A DNA stretch of 64,000 bases from JAUXJB01 sp965226855 (GTDB lineage Bacteria > Myxococcota_A > UBA9160 > SZUA-336), in NCBI GenBank assembly GCA_965226855.1, contig CBDDEE010000028.1, positions 62,001 through 126,000 of the forward strand, in the 5' to 3' direction. Below, one piece after another: positions 43,336-51,846 of the stretch. Position numbers and translations under genes: made by a program. Position 1 is the first letter of the stretch, and every line of letters begins with the position of its first letter. The notes beneath the pieces were generated by a model. That model searched no databases. It had not been told where the DNA came from and saw nothing but the letters and a program-made list of their open reading frames with translations.

Positions 43336-44435
43336 TTAAAACTCCAGGATTGCCCGACCCCGGATCTGTCCAGCCTCTAGCGCCGCGGTCGCCTCATTGA
43401 TCTGCTCGATCGGGTAGCGCTCGGTGACCAGCGCGTCGAGGTCCAGCAGGCCCTCCCTCTGCCAGCGCAGGAACATCGGGAAGTCCCGGTCTGGGCGGCA
43501 GGAACCGCCGATGCTGCCGATGTATCTCTTCTCGTGCATGAGCAATTCGCGCGGATCGAGCTCGAGGCCGGTCGTGGGCACCCCTACCAGGATGGCCGTT
43601 CCGCCAGGTCCCACGCCGAAGCTGCCACCGCGCGCGGCCGGCAGAATCTGCTCCATGGTTTGGCGCACACCGATACAGTCGAAGGCGTAGTCCACGCCGC
43701 TGAACGGGCTCCCGAGCGATGCTATAGGCGCCCTTGCGGACGGTCAGCTCGCGGATCGCCTCTACGGGGATCGACCTTCGAGGCGTTGATTCCGTGAGTC
43801 GCGCCGAAGCTCCGCGCGAACTCCAGCTTGCTCGGGTCGAGATCCACCGCGATGATCGGGTCGGCCCCTACCACTCTCGCTGCCACTACCGCGCAGAGGC
43901 CCACGCCTCCCACACCGAAGATGGCGACGCTCTCGCCGCGCTGGACCCCGGCGGTGTGGTAGACCGCCCCGGCCCCCGTCATGACGGCACAGCCGACGAT
44001 CGCGGTCACGTCGTTTTTCCGTCGAGGCCGGCAACCTTCACCACGTACTGCTCGTCGGCGATACTGTGATCCGCCCAGGTAAACACGTTGCGCGCTTCGA
44101 CTTTGGTTCCTCCCCCGAGGTCCAGGCTAACGGGCTCCGCCGGCCGATCTGCGTTCTCTGCATCGCGGGGAACCCACGTCAGCATGACCTTGTCGCCCTC
44201 CCGCACGTGGCGGACCTCGCGTCCCGCGGCCAGGACGACGCCCGTCGACTCGTGTCCCAGCAGGCCGGGGGCGCTGCGCGGAGCGTGCATCTGGTGGAGC
44301 TGGCTGTGGCAGATGCCACTCGCGAACTGCTTCACAACGACGTGGTGCGTTCCGGGGTCGGGGAGATCGACCTCCTGCACTCGCAGCGGGACCGGGCTCC
44401 CCCGGCAATACGACGACGCGGGCGGGCGTGGCCAT
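43336..44435 (-). pseudogene. Zinc-dependent alcohol dehydrogenase (class III-like), several frameshifts
   Basis: Medium-chain dehydrogenase spread over four frames but complete in content (about 366 codons, family norm). Segments: start MATPARVVVLPGEPGP (44435), then VQEVDLPDPGTHHVVVKQFA, SGICHSQLHQMHA with the catalytic zinc Cys, LLGHESTGVVLAAGREV with zinc His-Glu, DVTAIVGCAVMTGAGAVYHT, the NAD fold VAIFGVGGVGLCAVVAARVV, and finally DYAFDCIGVRQTMEQILP to the end at 43336. Breaks lie near 44400, 44013 (A5 run), 43765 (C4 run) and 43700. The structural-zinc cysteine cluster of true class III enzymes is not evident. Either decayed or error-laden. Confidence 0.75.
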
Positions 44436-44531
44436 GCCAGAACTCCTTCTCGGGTTGCCGGTTAAGCATACAACGGATCCCGCGCTCGCCGCGCTGCGCC
44501 CGATTCCGCTAGGCTTCCGGAGTCTCTCATC

Positions 44532-45756
44532 ATGCGGGGCAGCGGCAGCGAGTTCGGAGGAGGAAGCCGCCCAGTGCTAAAACTCACGAGCGCGCTCGTG
44601 GTCGTCGTTAGCCTGCTCGGCGCTAGCGCGGCCCGAGGTGCAGCTCAGAAGCTCACGCTGCGGATCGACACACCGGCCGAGGGACTCGTGGCCGTGGACT
44701 CCTCCGGGATGGCCTTCGTGTCCGGCCTGGCCTATGCGCACGCCGGCGACCTGCCGAAGTTCGATATCGTGTTCGTGCTGGACGTTTCGGGAAGCACTGC
44801 TGCGGCCTCCGGCGCCGATGTCAACGGCGATGGAAAGGTCACCCGGCGCGCGGGCGGCCTGCTGGGTTTGGGCGGAGGAGAGAACCGGGACAGCATCCTG
44901 GCGGCGGAGGTTGCAGCCGTGCGGACGCTGCTGTCCCAGCTCGATTCCCGGACGACCCGGGCGGGTGTCGTGATCTTCAGCGGTGATGAGGATCGCCGCA
45001 CGCCTGATGCGTTCGTCGAGGTCGAGCTCACCCGCGACTACCGCGAGGTGGAGCGTGGGTTGGACTTCGTCCTCCTCGACGGGCCGAACGGTGGGACGAA
45101 CAGGCACGCCGGGATCCTGCGGGGAACCGTGGAGCTGCTCGGATCGAAGAGCGCGGCGAGCCGTCGGCGCAGCGGGGCACAGCGCATCATGATGTTCCTG
45201 ACCGACGGTATTCCGACGCTTCCCCGATCGCTTCTCGACCCGGGTCAACACGGAACGGGCGATCGACGTGGCCGCCATGGCCGCCAGGCGCGGCGTCCAC
45301 ATCCACACCTACGCGATCGGCCGCGAGGCCACCCGTCAGCCTCGTACGCCACTGGAGATCGCGCGGGTGACGGGTGGCGTCTTCACCCCGGTCGAAGATC
45401 CTCGCGACCTGCAGGCCGCGATCGAGGGGGCGAGCTTCTCTGAGATCGCCGAGCTGCGCATCCGAAACGCGACGACGTCCGCCGCCGCCTCCTACCAGCT
45501 GCGCAATCCGGACGGAACCTACTCCGCCCTCGTCCCGATGCAGACGGGGCGCAACGTGATCGAGGTCTTCGCCCGCTCCACCGACGGGTTGGAAGCGACC
45601 CGCCAGGTGGAGGTCGAGCTTGCCGGAGGGTCTCTGTCGCTGTCGATGAGCGAGCGCCAGAACGCAGACCTCGCCCGCCTGCGCGAGCTCCTGCGGCGCG
45701 ACAACGTGAGATTGCGCAGGGAGGGCGAGGTGGAGATCACCACGGGACGTGGGTGA
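44532..45756 (+). pseudogene. Exported von Willebrand factor A-domain protein, one frameshift
   Basis: About 408 residues when one C is removed from the C4 run at about 45223. An export signal ends near ARGAAQ. The vWA domain begins IVFVLDVSGSTAAASG, a good MIDAS metal-site motif (Asp-x-Ser-x-Ser), with later TRAGVVIFSGDEDR and IMMFLTDGIPTLP. After the shift it continues RFSTRVNTERAIDVAAMAAR, GVHIHTYAIGREATR and a beta-rich C-terminal domain (NATTSAAASYQLRNPDGTYS) ending EITTGRG. A loop with DVNGDGKVT inside the vWA domain could bind calcium. Likely a periplasmic or surface protein. Confidence 0.8.
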
Positions 45757-45829
45757 CGAGAACGGCGCTCGTTAGTCTCACCAGGCCGCCGTCACCCCCC
45801 CTCCGCTCACACGGCGTCCTCCCGGGAAC

Positions 45830-45909
45830 GGAACTTGGGGACGGTCCTTAATCGGAACTAACTCCTCGATCGGCCAAGAAGTTCCGATTAAGGACCGTCC
45901 CTGAGTTCC
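45830..45909. repeat. 80-base palindromic element (hairpin family 1, copy 1)
   Basis: Two 30-base arms (GGAACTTGGGGACGGTCCTT onward and its complement ending at 45909) match at 28 of 30 positions around a loop containing CTCCTCGATCGGCCAAG. A related 86-base copy lies at 57177-57262 in inverted orientation, with the loop sequence conserved as well. It is long and well conserved, so it is probably a MITE or REP-like mobile unit or a structured RNA rather than a terminator. Confidence 0.8.
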
Positions 45910-45929
45910 GGTCAGGGCGTTGGCCTTCG

Positions 45930-45959
45930 CTGCAAGCGCCGCGTTCGCGGCGCTTGCAG
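45930..45959. repeat. Perfect 14-base-pair palindrome, partial copy of dispersed repeat family 2
   Basis: CTGCAAGCGCCGCG-TT-CGCGGCGCTTGCAG. The first half is the conserved start of the ~95-base repeat present at 47827-47919, 47999-48086 and 57280-57370. Further family-2-like sequence (CCTCCGCTCA region near 45800) lies on the other side of the 45830 hairpin, suggesting that hairpin inserted into a family-2 copy. Confidence 0.65.
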
Positions 45960-46000
45960 GGGTGCTCGGGCCGTCGCGTTGCTGTGGGCTGGCTTTCGCC

Positions 46001-46988
46001 TCAGGCGGATCGCGGCGAGCCGCTGGCTGCGGGCTGCGGCGAGATGCGGGCGAGGAGGCGGCGCGGTAGCTGTCGGAGGGCTTCGGCGAAGTCGTCAAGG
46101 ACCACGTAGAAGACGGGGACCACAACCAGGGTGAGCAGCATAGAGGAGAACATGCCGGCCGCGGTCGCCACGGCCATGGGCGCACGAGTCTCGGCGCCCG
46201 GGCCGATCCCCAGGGCCGCTGGCAGCACGCCGAAGATCATGGAGAGTGCTGTCATCAGCACGGGCCGCATGCGAATCGGCGCCCCCGTTCCGCGAGACGA
46301 CCATGCGTTCGAGCTCCTCGACAGAGCGGAACTCGGCGTCGGTCTTGACCGACCACTCGATCTTCGCGCTTTCCACGAGCCCTGCCGGTATCTCGACGTG
46401 CTCGCGGCGTAGCGCCGTGAGCACGTCAGTGGCGGCGAGGCCGCGCGAGCGCAGGCTGTCCCCATCCAGCCAGATCCGAATGGTGCGGTCGCTGCGCCCG
46501 AAGATGCTGACGGCGGCAACCCCGGGGATGCTCTCCAGGAAGGGGGCTACGTGGTGCCGGATGTACTCGCTGGTCTCCGTCAGGGGCCGGGGCCGCGTGG
46601 TGCTAAACGGGATGAAGATGATGGGGGACTGGTCCATGTCCCTGCGCGAGACGACCGGTGGCTCGAGCTCCCGTGGCAGCTGCCTGCGGGCCAGCGCGAC
46701 CTTGTCGCGGACCTCCTGAATCGCTGCGTCGAGGTCGCGGCCGAGCTCGAACTCCACCATCACGTTCGAGACGTCGGGGACGGTCGTGGAACGGATCGAT
46801 CGAATCCCAGCGATCGCGTTCAGGTGTTCCTCTAGGATCTCGGTGACATCCTCCTCCATCGCCGAGGGAGTCGCGCCCTCCAGCGCGGCGGAGGCCATCA
46901 CGACGGGGAACTCCATCCTGGGCATCTGGTCGATGCCGAGGCGGGAGTAGCCGATGGCGCCGAAGACGAGTAGCGCCAGGATCATCAT
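46001..46988 (-). pseudogene. RND efflux transporter remnant with the central part deleted
   Basis: The N-terminal part keeps the RND inner-membrane pump pattern: MMILALLVFGAIGYSRLGID, QMPRMEFPVVMASAALEGAT, EEHLNAIAGIRSIRSTTVPD and FLESIPGVAAVSIFGRSDRT to ELERMVVSRNG. There, near 46280, it joins out of frame to the last 90 residues of such a pump: IRMRPVLMTALSMIFGVLPA, APMAVATAAGMFSSMLLTLV, VVPVFYVVLDDF. Normal pumps have about 1030 residues; roughly 650-700 are missing, including transmembrane helices 2-10. Sequence similar to the family extends slightly upstream of the ATG (TIERPILTW). It cannot function as a pump. An assembly collapse is an alternative to true deletion. Confidence 0.8.
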
Positions 46989-47198
46989 CCAGGTGAGGAT
47001 AGGGCGCTCGATCGTGAGGTCGGAGAGTGTCGTGGGCGCGGGAACTCCATTGTATCTAGTCCAGCGACCCCTCTCAGAACCCTGTTACACAGGCGGATCG
47101 CGGAAGTCACTCACTCGACAAGAGCAGACTGGCGACCTCCGCGACATGCCCGCCATGTGCGCCAGGGATAGGGGCTCGACCCAAGATCCCGATCCGGA

Positions 47199-47213
47199 CT
47201 CCCGATACGGGAG
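47199..47213 (+). promoter_or_regulatory. Short hairpin overlapping the ribosome site of the first TM2 gene
   Basis: CTCCCG-ATA-CGGGAG pairs the GGGAG ribosome site, 3-8 bases before the GTG at 47216, into a 6-base-pair stem. This could limit translation; the stem is short and may be chance in GC-rich DNA. Confidence 0.3.
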
Positions 47214-47215
47214 GC

Positions 47216-47554
47216 GTGTTCGCAGTGGGGCAGGCAGGCGGAGCGCTGCTCGAGGTGGCCTCGCCCAAGAGCTACGCACGTGCGGTGATCCTCTCGAGCC
47301 TGCTGGGCTGGCTCGGCGCGCAGCACTTCTACCTGGGACGCTGGGCAGAGGGATTGCTGGACATCGCCCTATCGCTCGGGTGGATCCTCTCGTTTCTGTT
47401 CGGCGAGCCCGTCTGGGGCGCGCTCTTCGTGGTGGCGGACTTCGGACACGCTCTGATCGCGACGATCTTGCTCCTGGTCGGGAGCTATCGGGACGGAGAC
47501 GGTCTCCGTGTCTGCTACCCCGGTCAGAAATTGCACCCGAAACAGATCGGGTGA
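47216..47554 (+). CDS. TM2-domain membrane protein 1
   Basis: 112 residues, GTG start at 47216. The TM2 signature is LLGWLGAQHFYLGRWAEGLL, two membrane helices joined by a short turn (about residues 25-70). A third hydrophobic segment follows (GHALIATILLLVGSY), so this member has an extra helix compared with minimal TM2 proteins. Function of bacterial TM2 proteins is unknown. A second TM2 gene follows after 15 bases; the pair was probably made by duplication and then diverged. Confidence 0.82.
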   Translation: MFAVGQAGGALLEVASPKSYARAVILSSLLGWLGAQHFYLGRWAEGLLDIALSLGWILSFLFGEPVWGALFVVADFGHALIATILLLVGSYRDGDGLRVCYPGQKLHPKQIG

Positions 47555-47569
47555 GAGAGGTAATCTGGC

Positions 47570-47826
47570 ATGGACGCAGTTGACACCGTCGGGGCACCCC
47601 CGACCGCGAGTAACCTGAGCGACAAAGGCTTCGTGCCATCGATCCTGCTCTGCTTCTTCCTTGGCACCCTGGGCGTTCACCGCTTCTACGTGGGCAAGGT
47701 CGGAACCGGGCTGCTTCAGCTGGTCACGATCGGCGGCTTCGGACTCTGGACGCTCATCGACTTCATCACATGATCGTGAGCGGGAACTTCAAGGACAAGG
47801 CAGGCCGGCCCATCAAAGCCTCGTAA
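47570..47826 (+). CDS. TM2-domain membrane protein 2 (C-terminus frameshifted)
   Basis: The frame from ATG 47570 gives 67 residues ending LWTLIDFIT at a TGA. The family normally continues past the second helix, and the next frame supplies exactly that: MIVSGNFKDKAGRPIKAS and a TAA at 47824-47826. An indel at about 47768-47771 (ATCACATGATC) therefore truncates it by about 17 residues. The TM2 core is intact: FVPSILLCFFLGTLGVHRFY, VGKVGTGLLQLVTIGGFG. It may still work, because the lost tail is cytoplasmic. Co-transcribed with the first TM2 gene. Confidence 0.8.
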
Positions 47827-47919
47827 CGTGGGACCCGGCGCGCGAGTGATCGCGCGCCACCCACCTCCGCTCAGGGCTACGCCCTTCGCTGCGGGCGCCG
47901 CTGTCGCGGCGCTTGCAGG
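47827..47919 (-). repeat. ~95-base dispersed GC-rich repeat (family 2), inverted copy
   Basis: Read on the minus strand it begins CCTGCAAGCGCCGCGACAGC and ends GCGCGCCGGGTCCCACG, with internal GCGGAGGTGGGTGGCGCGCG. Matching copies lie at 47999-48086 and 57280-57370. With the former it makes a large imperfect inverted repeat around a 79-base spacer. It begins at the last base or two of the TM2 gene's restored stop region. Confidence 0.75.
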
Positions 47920-47998
47920 TTGCTGATCCGCTATCGCCGTCCTTGCGGGGTTCTGGCACGTCCGTGCTAGCATCCGGTCGGCTCGGCGCCGAACGACA

Positions 47999-48086
47999 CT
48001 GCAAGCGCCGCGATAGCGGTGCGCGCAGCAAGGCGAAGCCGAGCGAAGAGCGGGTGCGCGCGACCGCTCGCGCGCCGGGTCCCGCA
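47999..48086 (+). repeat. ~95-base dispersed GC-rich repeat (family 2), direct copy
   Basis: CTGCAAGCGCCGCGATAGCG through CTCGCGCGCCGGGTCCCGC. It shares its outer ends with the copies at 47827-47919 (inverted) and 57280-57370, but the middle (AGGCGAAGCCGAGCGAAGAG) is more diverged. It immediately precedes the next coding region and may contain its promoter or leader. Confidence 0.7.
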
Positions 48087-48101
48087 AGAACTGGGGCGCG
48101 C

Positions 48102-48794
48102 TTGGGGAAGGCAACGCCCATCACGAAGGCGGGTCGGACGCGCGTTGCGCGCGCGCTCGAGCGCTACGGGCTCTTGCTGGTGCAGGGACAGTGGGAGATC
48201 CCGAGTCTCGCCGACCTGCTAGCTCGGCGCCCCGTCGTCACGCGTGGGTACTCGTGGGATTACGTCCCCGCGTGGCGGCTCTATCAGGAGCTCGGCGAGC
48301 GGGCGGACGTGGAGACCGCGAAGCTCTTCCGGGGCCGGAACACACTGATCGCGAGACGCCACTGGCCTGCCCTGCAGGCGCTGGCAAGCGAGGCCGCGGC
48401 GGCCGTGCGCCGGGGTGCGGGTGGCCCAGAGCCGCGCCGCATGCTGGAGCAGATCGAGTCGAGTCCCGGGATCGCAGGCAGCGAGCTCAAGAGCCGGCTG
48501 GAGTTCCGCGGCACGGCGGGCTCCCGCAGGTTCCAGCGCGTGAAGACCGATCTCGAGCGCTGGCTCTGCATCATCGGTACCGAACGGCTCGACCTCGGCC
48601 GTCACACACACGAATCTGTCTGGTTCCCCTGGGCTCAGTGCAAGAGTGCTCGCGCCATGGCGCGGCGCAAACGTCGCCTGCAGGTCGAGGTCGCGAGCGA
48701 ATCCTTGTTTCGGGCCGTCTACACGAATGGCGCCCCGGCCCGTGTGCGGACAGAGACCCTCTTCACCGTATTGCGCTTGCTTCGACACGCGTGA
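48102..48794 (+). CDS. Hypothetical protein, possible winged-helix DNA-binding protein
   Basis: About 230 residues from a TTG at 48102; the frame is open to 47913 but that part lies in a repeat. Codon use and length support coding. A Lys/Arg-rich N-terminus is followed by ARALERYGLLLVQGQWEIPS, a helical middle (RHWPALQALASEAAAAVRRG) and a segment resembling a winged helix (IESSPGIAGSELKSRLEFRG to RRFQRVKTDLERWLCIIGTE). The overall look weakly recalls AlkZ-related DNA-binding proteins, but I cannot confirm it. It could be a cargo gene, since it sits between repeats. Start is uncertain. Confidence 0.55.
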   Translation: MGKATPITKAGRTRVARALERYGLLLVQGQWEIPSLADLLARRPVVTRGYSWDYVPAWRLYQELGERADVETAKLFRGRNTLIARRHWPALQALASEAAAAVRRGAGGPEPRRMLEQIESSPGIAGSELKSRLEFRGTAGSRRFQRVKTDLERWLCIIGTERLDLGRHTHESVWFPWAQCKSARAMARRKRRLQVEVASESLFRAVYTNGAPARVRTETLFTVLRLLRHA

Positions 48795-48887
48795 TCTGCG
48801 AGCGCGCACGAGCGCGAGCGCGAGGGCGTTCTACGCCGTGGCGTGTTAGGATCGGCCGTCCTGGATTCGTATCTGAGGAGTTCTGGA

Positions 48888-49820
48888 GTGGTGAGCTCTC
48901 TCGCGCGCCCGCGCACCTTCTATCTGCTGTTGGCGGGCTTGTTGCTGCTGATCTGCCGGTCCGCCGAAGCCGTGTCGCCCCTGTACGAAGCGGTGACACG
49001 CAACGATGTCCGATCGGTACAGACCGCGATCCTGGCGGGAGAGGACGTCAACGCCCCGCAGGAGTTCGGCAGAACCGCGTTGCACGAGGCAGCCCGTTCA
49101 GGCCATTCCCAGGTCATGCGTCTGCTCCTGAACAGTGGCGCGGAAATCGACGCGAGGAACCCCTCCGGCCTCACTCCCCTGCACCTTGCGGCCATCTGGG
49201 GACATCGCGGGGCCGCCGAGCTGCTGCTCGCGAATTGTGCGGATGTGGAGGCCACGAACGTGGATCGGAGCATGCCGCTGCACCTCGCGGTTGCGGCGGA
49301 CCACGCGGACGTCGCCGCCTTGCTGCTCGCGAACGGTGCACCGGTGAACGCCGAGCGCAGGGGGCGGGTGACACCGTTGCGCGTCGCGCTCAACTACCGC
49401 CACTGGGAGCTCGCGGATCTGTTGCGCAGCAGGGCCGGGCTGGTCGATGCGGCGAGGGTGGGCGCGCTGGAAGGCCGGCTTCCCGCGGTCGGGACGGTTC
49501 CGCCGGCGGGCGTCGAGCCCGCGCCTGACCTCGCTACCGCTCGCCGCGGAAGCGTAGAGCAGGTTCAGGAGCTGCTCACGGAGCTGGACCACACCCCGGG
49601 TCCGATCGACGGGGCGCTGGGCGCACGGACCATCGAGTCCATCCGCGACTTCCAGGCGCAGATCGGACAGGTCGTCACGGGCTCCATCAGCGACTGCCTG
49701 ATCTCGCGGCTCGAGGCGCGGGTCCGCCAGACACGCGACGTCGCCCCTGACGGCGTGGGTCTCTCCGACCCGGCCGTTCCGGAGCCGGGCGAGGTGCGCT
49801 CTAGGGTCCGAATTCCCTGA
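48888..49820 (+). CDS. Exported ankyrin-repeat protein with C-terminal peptidoglycan-binding-like domain
   Basis: 310 residues from the GTG at 48888, which has GAGGAG 7 bases upstream. An export signal (to RSAEA) precedes four to five ankyrin repeats (about residues 30-180): FGRTALHEAARSGHSQVMRL, GLTPLHLAAIWGHRGAAELL, RSMPLHLAVAADHADVAALL, GRVTPLRVALNYRHWELADL. The C-terminal region VEQVQELLTELDHTPGPIDG to IESIRDFQAQIGQVVTGSI looks like a PG_binding_1 domain. A periplasmic protein that holds the wall while presenting a protein-binding ankyrin stack fits; partner unknown. A hairpin terminator follows. Confidence 0.85.
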   Translation: MVSSLARPRTFYLLLAGLLLLICRSAEAVSPLYEAVTRNDVRSVQTAILAGEDVNAPQEFGRTALHEAARSGHSQVMRLLLNSGAEIDARNPSGLTPLHLAAIWGHRGAAELLLANCADVEATNVDRSMPLHLAVAADHADVAALLLANGAPVNAERRGRVTPLRVALNYRHWELADLLRSRAGLVDAARVGALEGRLPAVGTVPPAGVEPAPDLATARRGSVEQVQELLTELDHTPGPIDGALGARTIESIRDFQAQIGQVVTGSISDCLISRLEARVRQTRDVAPDGVGLSDPAVPEPGEVRSRVRIP

Positions 49821-49824
49821 GACC

Positions 49825-49851
49825 GCGCCCCAAGACTAAGTCTTGGGGCGC
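49825..49851 (+). terminator. Strong hairpin after the ankyrin gene
   Basis: GCGCCCCAAGACT-A-AGTCTTGGGGCGC, a perfect 13-base-pair inverted repeat beginning 4 bases after the ankyrin stop. There is no T tract, so it may act with a protein factor or as an mRNA 3' end stabiliser. Confidence 0.55.
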
Positions 49852-49870
49852 TCCTATCCGGATCATGATA

Positions 49871-49908
49871 GTCGCGGTCCAGCGGGCTTCGCCCGCTAAC
49901 TCCGCGAC
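49871..49908 (-). terminator. Two-part hairpin next to the second IS1182, original 3' end of the flavin reductase transcript
   Basis: GTCGCGG-TCC-AGCGGGC-TTC-GCCCGCT-AACT-CCGCGAC: an inner 7-base-pair stem with a TTC loop inside an outer 7-base-pair stem. Its last base is the C of the CTAG in which the IS sits. Removing the IS puts it directly after the TAG stop of the flavin reductase, so it was probably that gene's terminator before the insertion separated them. Confidence 0.5.
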
Positions 49909-51355
49909 TAGGAGAGTGACCCAAGATTCGGGTGGGCGGAGGTGATTGTAGCGAGGGCCCCCAACTGGACGTGGAGCGATGTACGGGCCAACGGGGGTCC
50001 GAGGTAGCCGGTAGATGTCGATCTACACAGATATGCGTCAGATCCAGGGCCTGACGTGCGCGAAACGGGTCCGCACCCGCCCGATCACGCCATCTGCGCT
50101 CGGCAGAGCGCCATCACGTTGAAGCCCGAGCACACCAGGTCCCACTCTCCCGTCACCTTCTCCTGGCCGCGCAGCATGAAGCGCCGAAACCGCTGTCGTG
50201 CCTTGATCTCGGCAAACGGCCGCTCCGCCTGGGTCTTCCGCTGCGCGTAGCGTTGCTGGGCCCAGGGCAGTCGTAAGATCCGGTGCATCCGCTGCGCCCG
50301 GGCTCCCTTGGGCCAGCGGGACGACTTCCGCCCGCGGACCGCGATCAACGCCTGTTGTCCCCGCCGTTCCAACGCCTTCAGGTTCGACTCGCTCAGGTAC
50401 CCGTTGTCGGCCAGCAGAATCTCCGCTCGCTGACTCGTGTTCGTCTCGATTGCCTCGACCATGGGCTCCAACTGCTCGTAGTCATTGGCCTTCTCTGTCA
50501 GCTCGTTCGCCACGATCAGGCCGTCCTCACTCGTCGCCAGCTGCGCGTTGTAGCAGTACTGCAAGGATCCCTCGGTCTTCATCATGTTCGCTTCGGGGTC
50601 CGCGAAGCTCTTCTGGTGCTTCGCTTCGAGCTTCTCCCCCTTCTCCCGCTCCAGCTGCTCCCGGGCCGCTCGGATCCGCTCCCGTCGTCGCTCGCGCAGC
50701 TGTAGCTCTTCTGGAAGCCCACCTCCGCCATCGTCGTCCCCGTGCTCTTGCTCTTCCGCAGCGTTGAGCTCGTCCATCTGCGCCACGATCTGCTCGATCT
50801 CGTCGCTCAGCTGATCCTCCGCCTCCAGCATCCGCGCGTGGCTCATCGCCTTGGACCGCGACGTGTTCGCCCGGATCTTCGTGCCGTCTACCGCCACCTG
50901 CCCGAGCTTCACAAGCCCCATCGCCTGCGCCACCTTCAGCGTCTGCAAGAACACCTCTCGGAAGTCCCTGTGGTGACGGTCCCGGAATCGGTTGATCGTC
51001 CGGAAGTTCGGTCGTAGCCCAGCCGCGAGGTAGCGAAACCGCAGGTCGTAGTGCAGCCGTCGCGCAAGCTCCCGCCCGCTGTACACGCCCACGACCGCCC
51101 CCAGAAGCCACAGCTTCAACAGCATCCGAGGCGGGAAGGCTCGCTCTCCACGCCGGCGATACCGCTTCTCGAACCGCCGCAGATCCAGCGACTCCACCAA
51201 ATCGTCGATGAACAGCGCCGGATCCGATGGATCCAGAGCCTCCCCCACGTGCGCCGGTAGCAGCTCGCCCTGCTGCGGCACATACGCCTTGAACATGACC
51301 TCTTCCCCCACGCTCCCAAGTTAGCCAATAAGGGAATCTTGGGTCACTCTCCTAG
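49908..51355. mobile_element. IS1182-family insertion sequence, copy 2 (with CTAG target repeats)
   Basis: Same length, ends and orientation as the element at 13214-14661; every line compared by eye is identical and the encoded protein is identical over its full length. Body 49912-51351, 18-base inverted repeats, CTAG on both sides (49908-49911, 51352-51355). The right-hand CTAG supplies the stop codon (minus strand TAG) of the flavin reductase gene, so insertion kept that gene's reading frame intact. Identity implies recent transposition. Confidence 0.93.
50085..51296 (-). CDS. IS1182-family transposase, copy 2
   Basis: 403 residues from the ATG at 51296, identical in sequence to the product of 13391-14602. 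DDE motifs VAVDGTKIRAN and ILLADNGYLSE and the final AERPFAEIKARQ helix are all present. Intact frame; probably functional. Confidence 0.93.
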   Translation of the reverse strand: MFKAYVPQQGELLPAHVGEALDPSDPALFIDDLVESLDLRRFEKRYRRRGERAFPPRMLLKLWLLGAVVGVYSGRELARRLHYDLRFRYLAAGLRPNFRTINRFRDRHHRDFREVFLQTLKVAQAMGLVKLGQVAVDGTKIRANTSRSKAMSHARMLEAEDQLSDEIEQIVAQMDELNAAEEQEHGDDDGGGGLPEELQLRERRRERIRAAREQLEREKGEKLEAKHQKSFADPEANMMKTEGSLQYCYNAQLATSEDGLIVANELTEKANDYEQLEPMVEAIETNTSQRAEILLADNGYLSESNLKALERRGQQALIAVRGRKSSRWPKGARAQRMHRILRLPWAQQRYAQRKTQAERPFAEIKARQRFRRFMLRGQEKVTGEWDLVCSGFNVMALCRAQMA

Positions 51356-51846
51356 CCGCCGTAGAAGGTCTTCTCGCCCAGGTCCTTGAGCGTGAGGGTC
51401 ACGTCGTCGGCCCGGCCTGCTGGCTCTTCGCGAACGCCTGCGTCCAGGACCTCGCCGACGAAGATCGAGTGGTCGCCCTTCTCCAGCGTGTCAACGAGCG
51501 AGCACTCCAGGCTTGCGGTAGCGTTCTCCAGGATGGGAGCGCCGGTCGTTCCGGCACGGAACGCCTCTCCGCCGATGGTGTTTCCCTCGCGCTCCACGCT
51601 CTTGAAGGCCAGCGCCTGTTGGCCCTTGCCGAGCACGTTCAGCGCGAAGGTTTTCGACTGCTTGATGATCTCGTGCGCTGCGGAGTTGGCCTTCACGCCC
51701 ACGACCAGCAGGGGAGGCTCGAAGGCGGTCTGCGTCACCCAGTTGACGGTCGACGCGCAGACGCGGCCATCCGGCGCCTCTGCTGTCAGGACGTAGAGTC
51801 CGTAGGGAATCATTCGCAGTGCGGTCTTCTTTGCGTTCGCATCCAT
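51352..51846 (-). CDS. Flavin reductase-like (FMN-binding split barrel) protein
   Basis: 164 residues from the ATG at 51846, preceded by AGGAG 6 bases upstream. Family pattern: MIPYGLYVLTAEAPDGRVCA, STVNWVTQTAFEPPLLVVGV, KANSAAHEIIKQSKTFALNV and GDHSIFVGEVLDAGV. These proteins reduce or carry FMN and often supply reduced flavin to monooxygenases, which fits a genome with several luciferase-like enzymes, though none is adjacent. The stop TAG lies in the CTAG duplicated by the IS, so the product ends normally at KTFYGG. The IS has replaced its original downstream sequence. Confidence 0.9.
   Translation of the reverse strand: MDANAKKTALRMIPYGLYVLTAEAPDGRVCASTVNWVTQTAFEPPLLVVGVKANSAAHEIIKQSKTFALNVLGKGQQALAFKSVEREGNTIGGEAFRAGTTGAPILENATASLECSLVDTLEKGDHSIFVGEVLDAGVREEPAGRADDVTLTLKDLGEKTFYGG

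Noticed and set aside
48102..48794. Assignment as AlkZ-type DNA glycosylase
   Set aside because: Resemblance is limited to general helical pattern and one winged-helix-like stretch; no catalytic motif recognised.
13214..51355. Composite transposon bounded by the two IS1182 copies
   Set aside because: Each copy has its own CTAG on both sides and the interval holds ordinary chromosomal genes; two independent insertions explain it.
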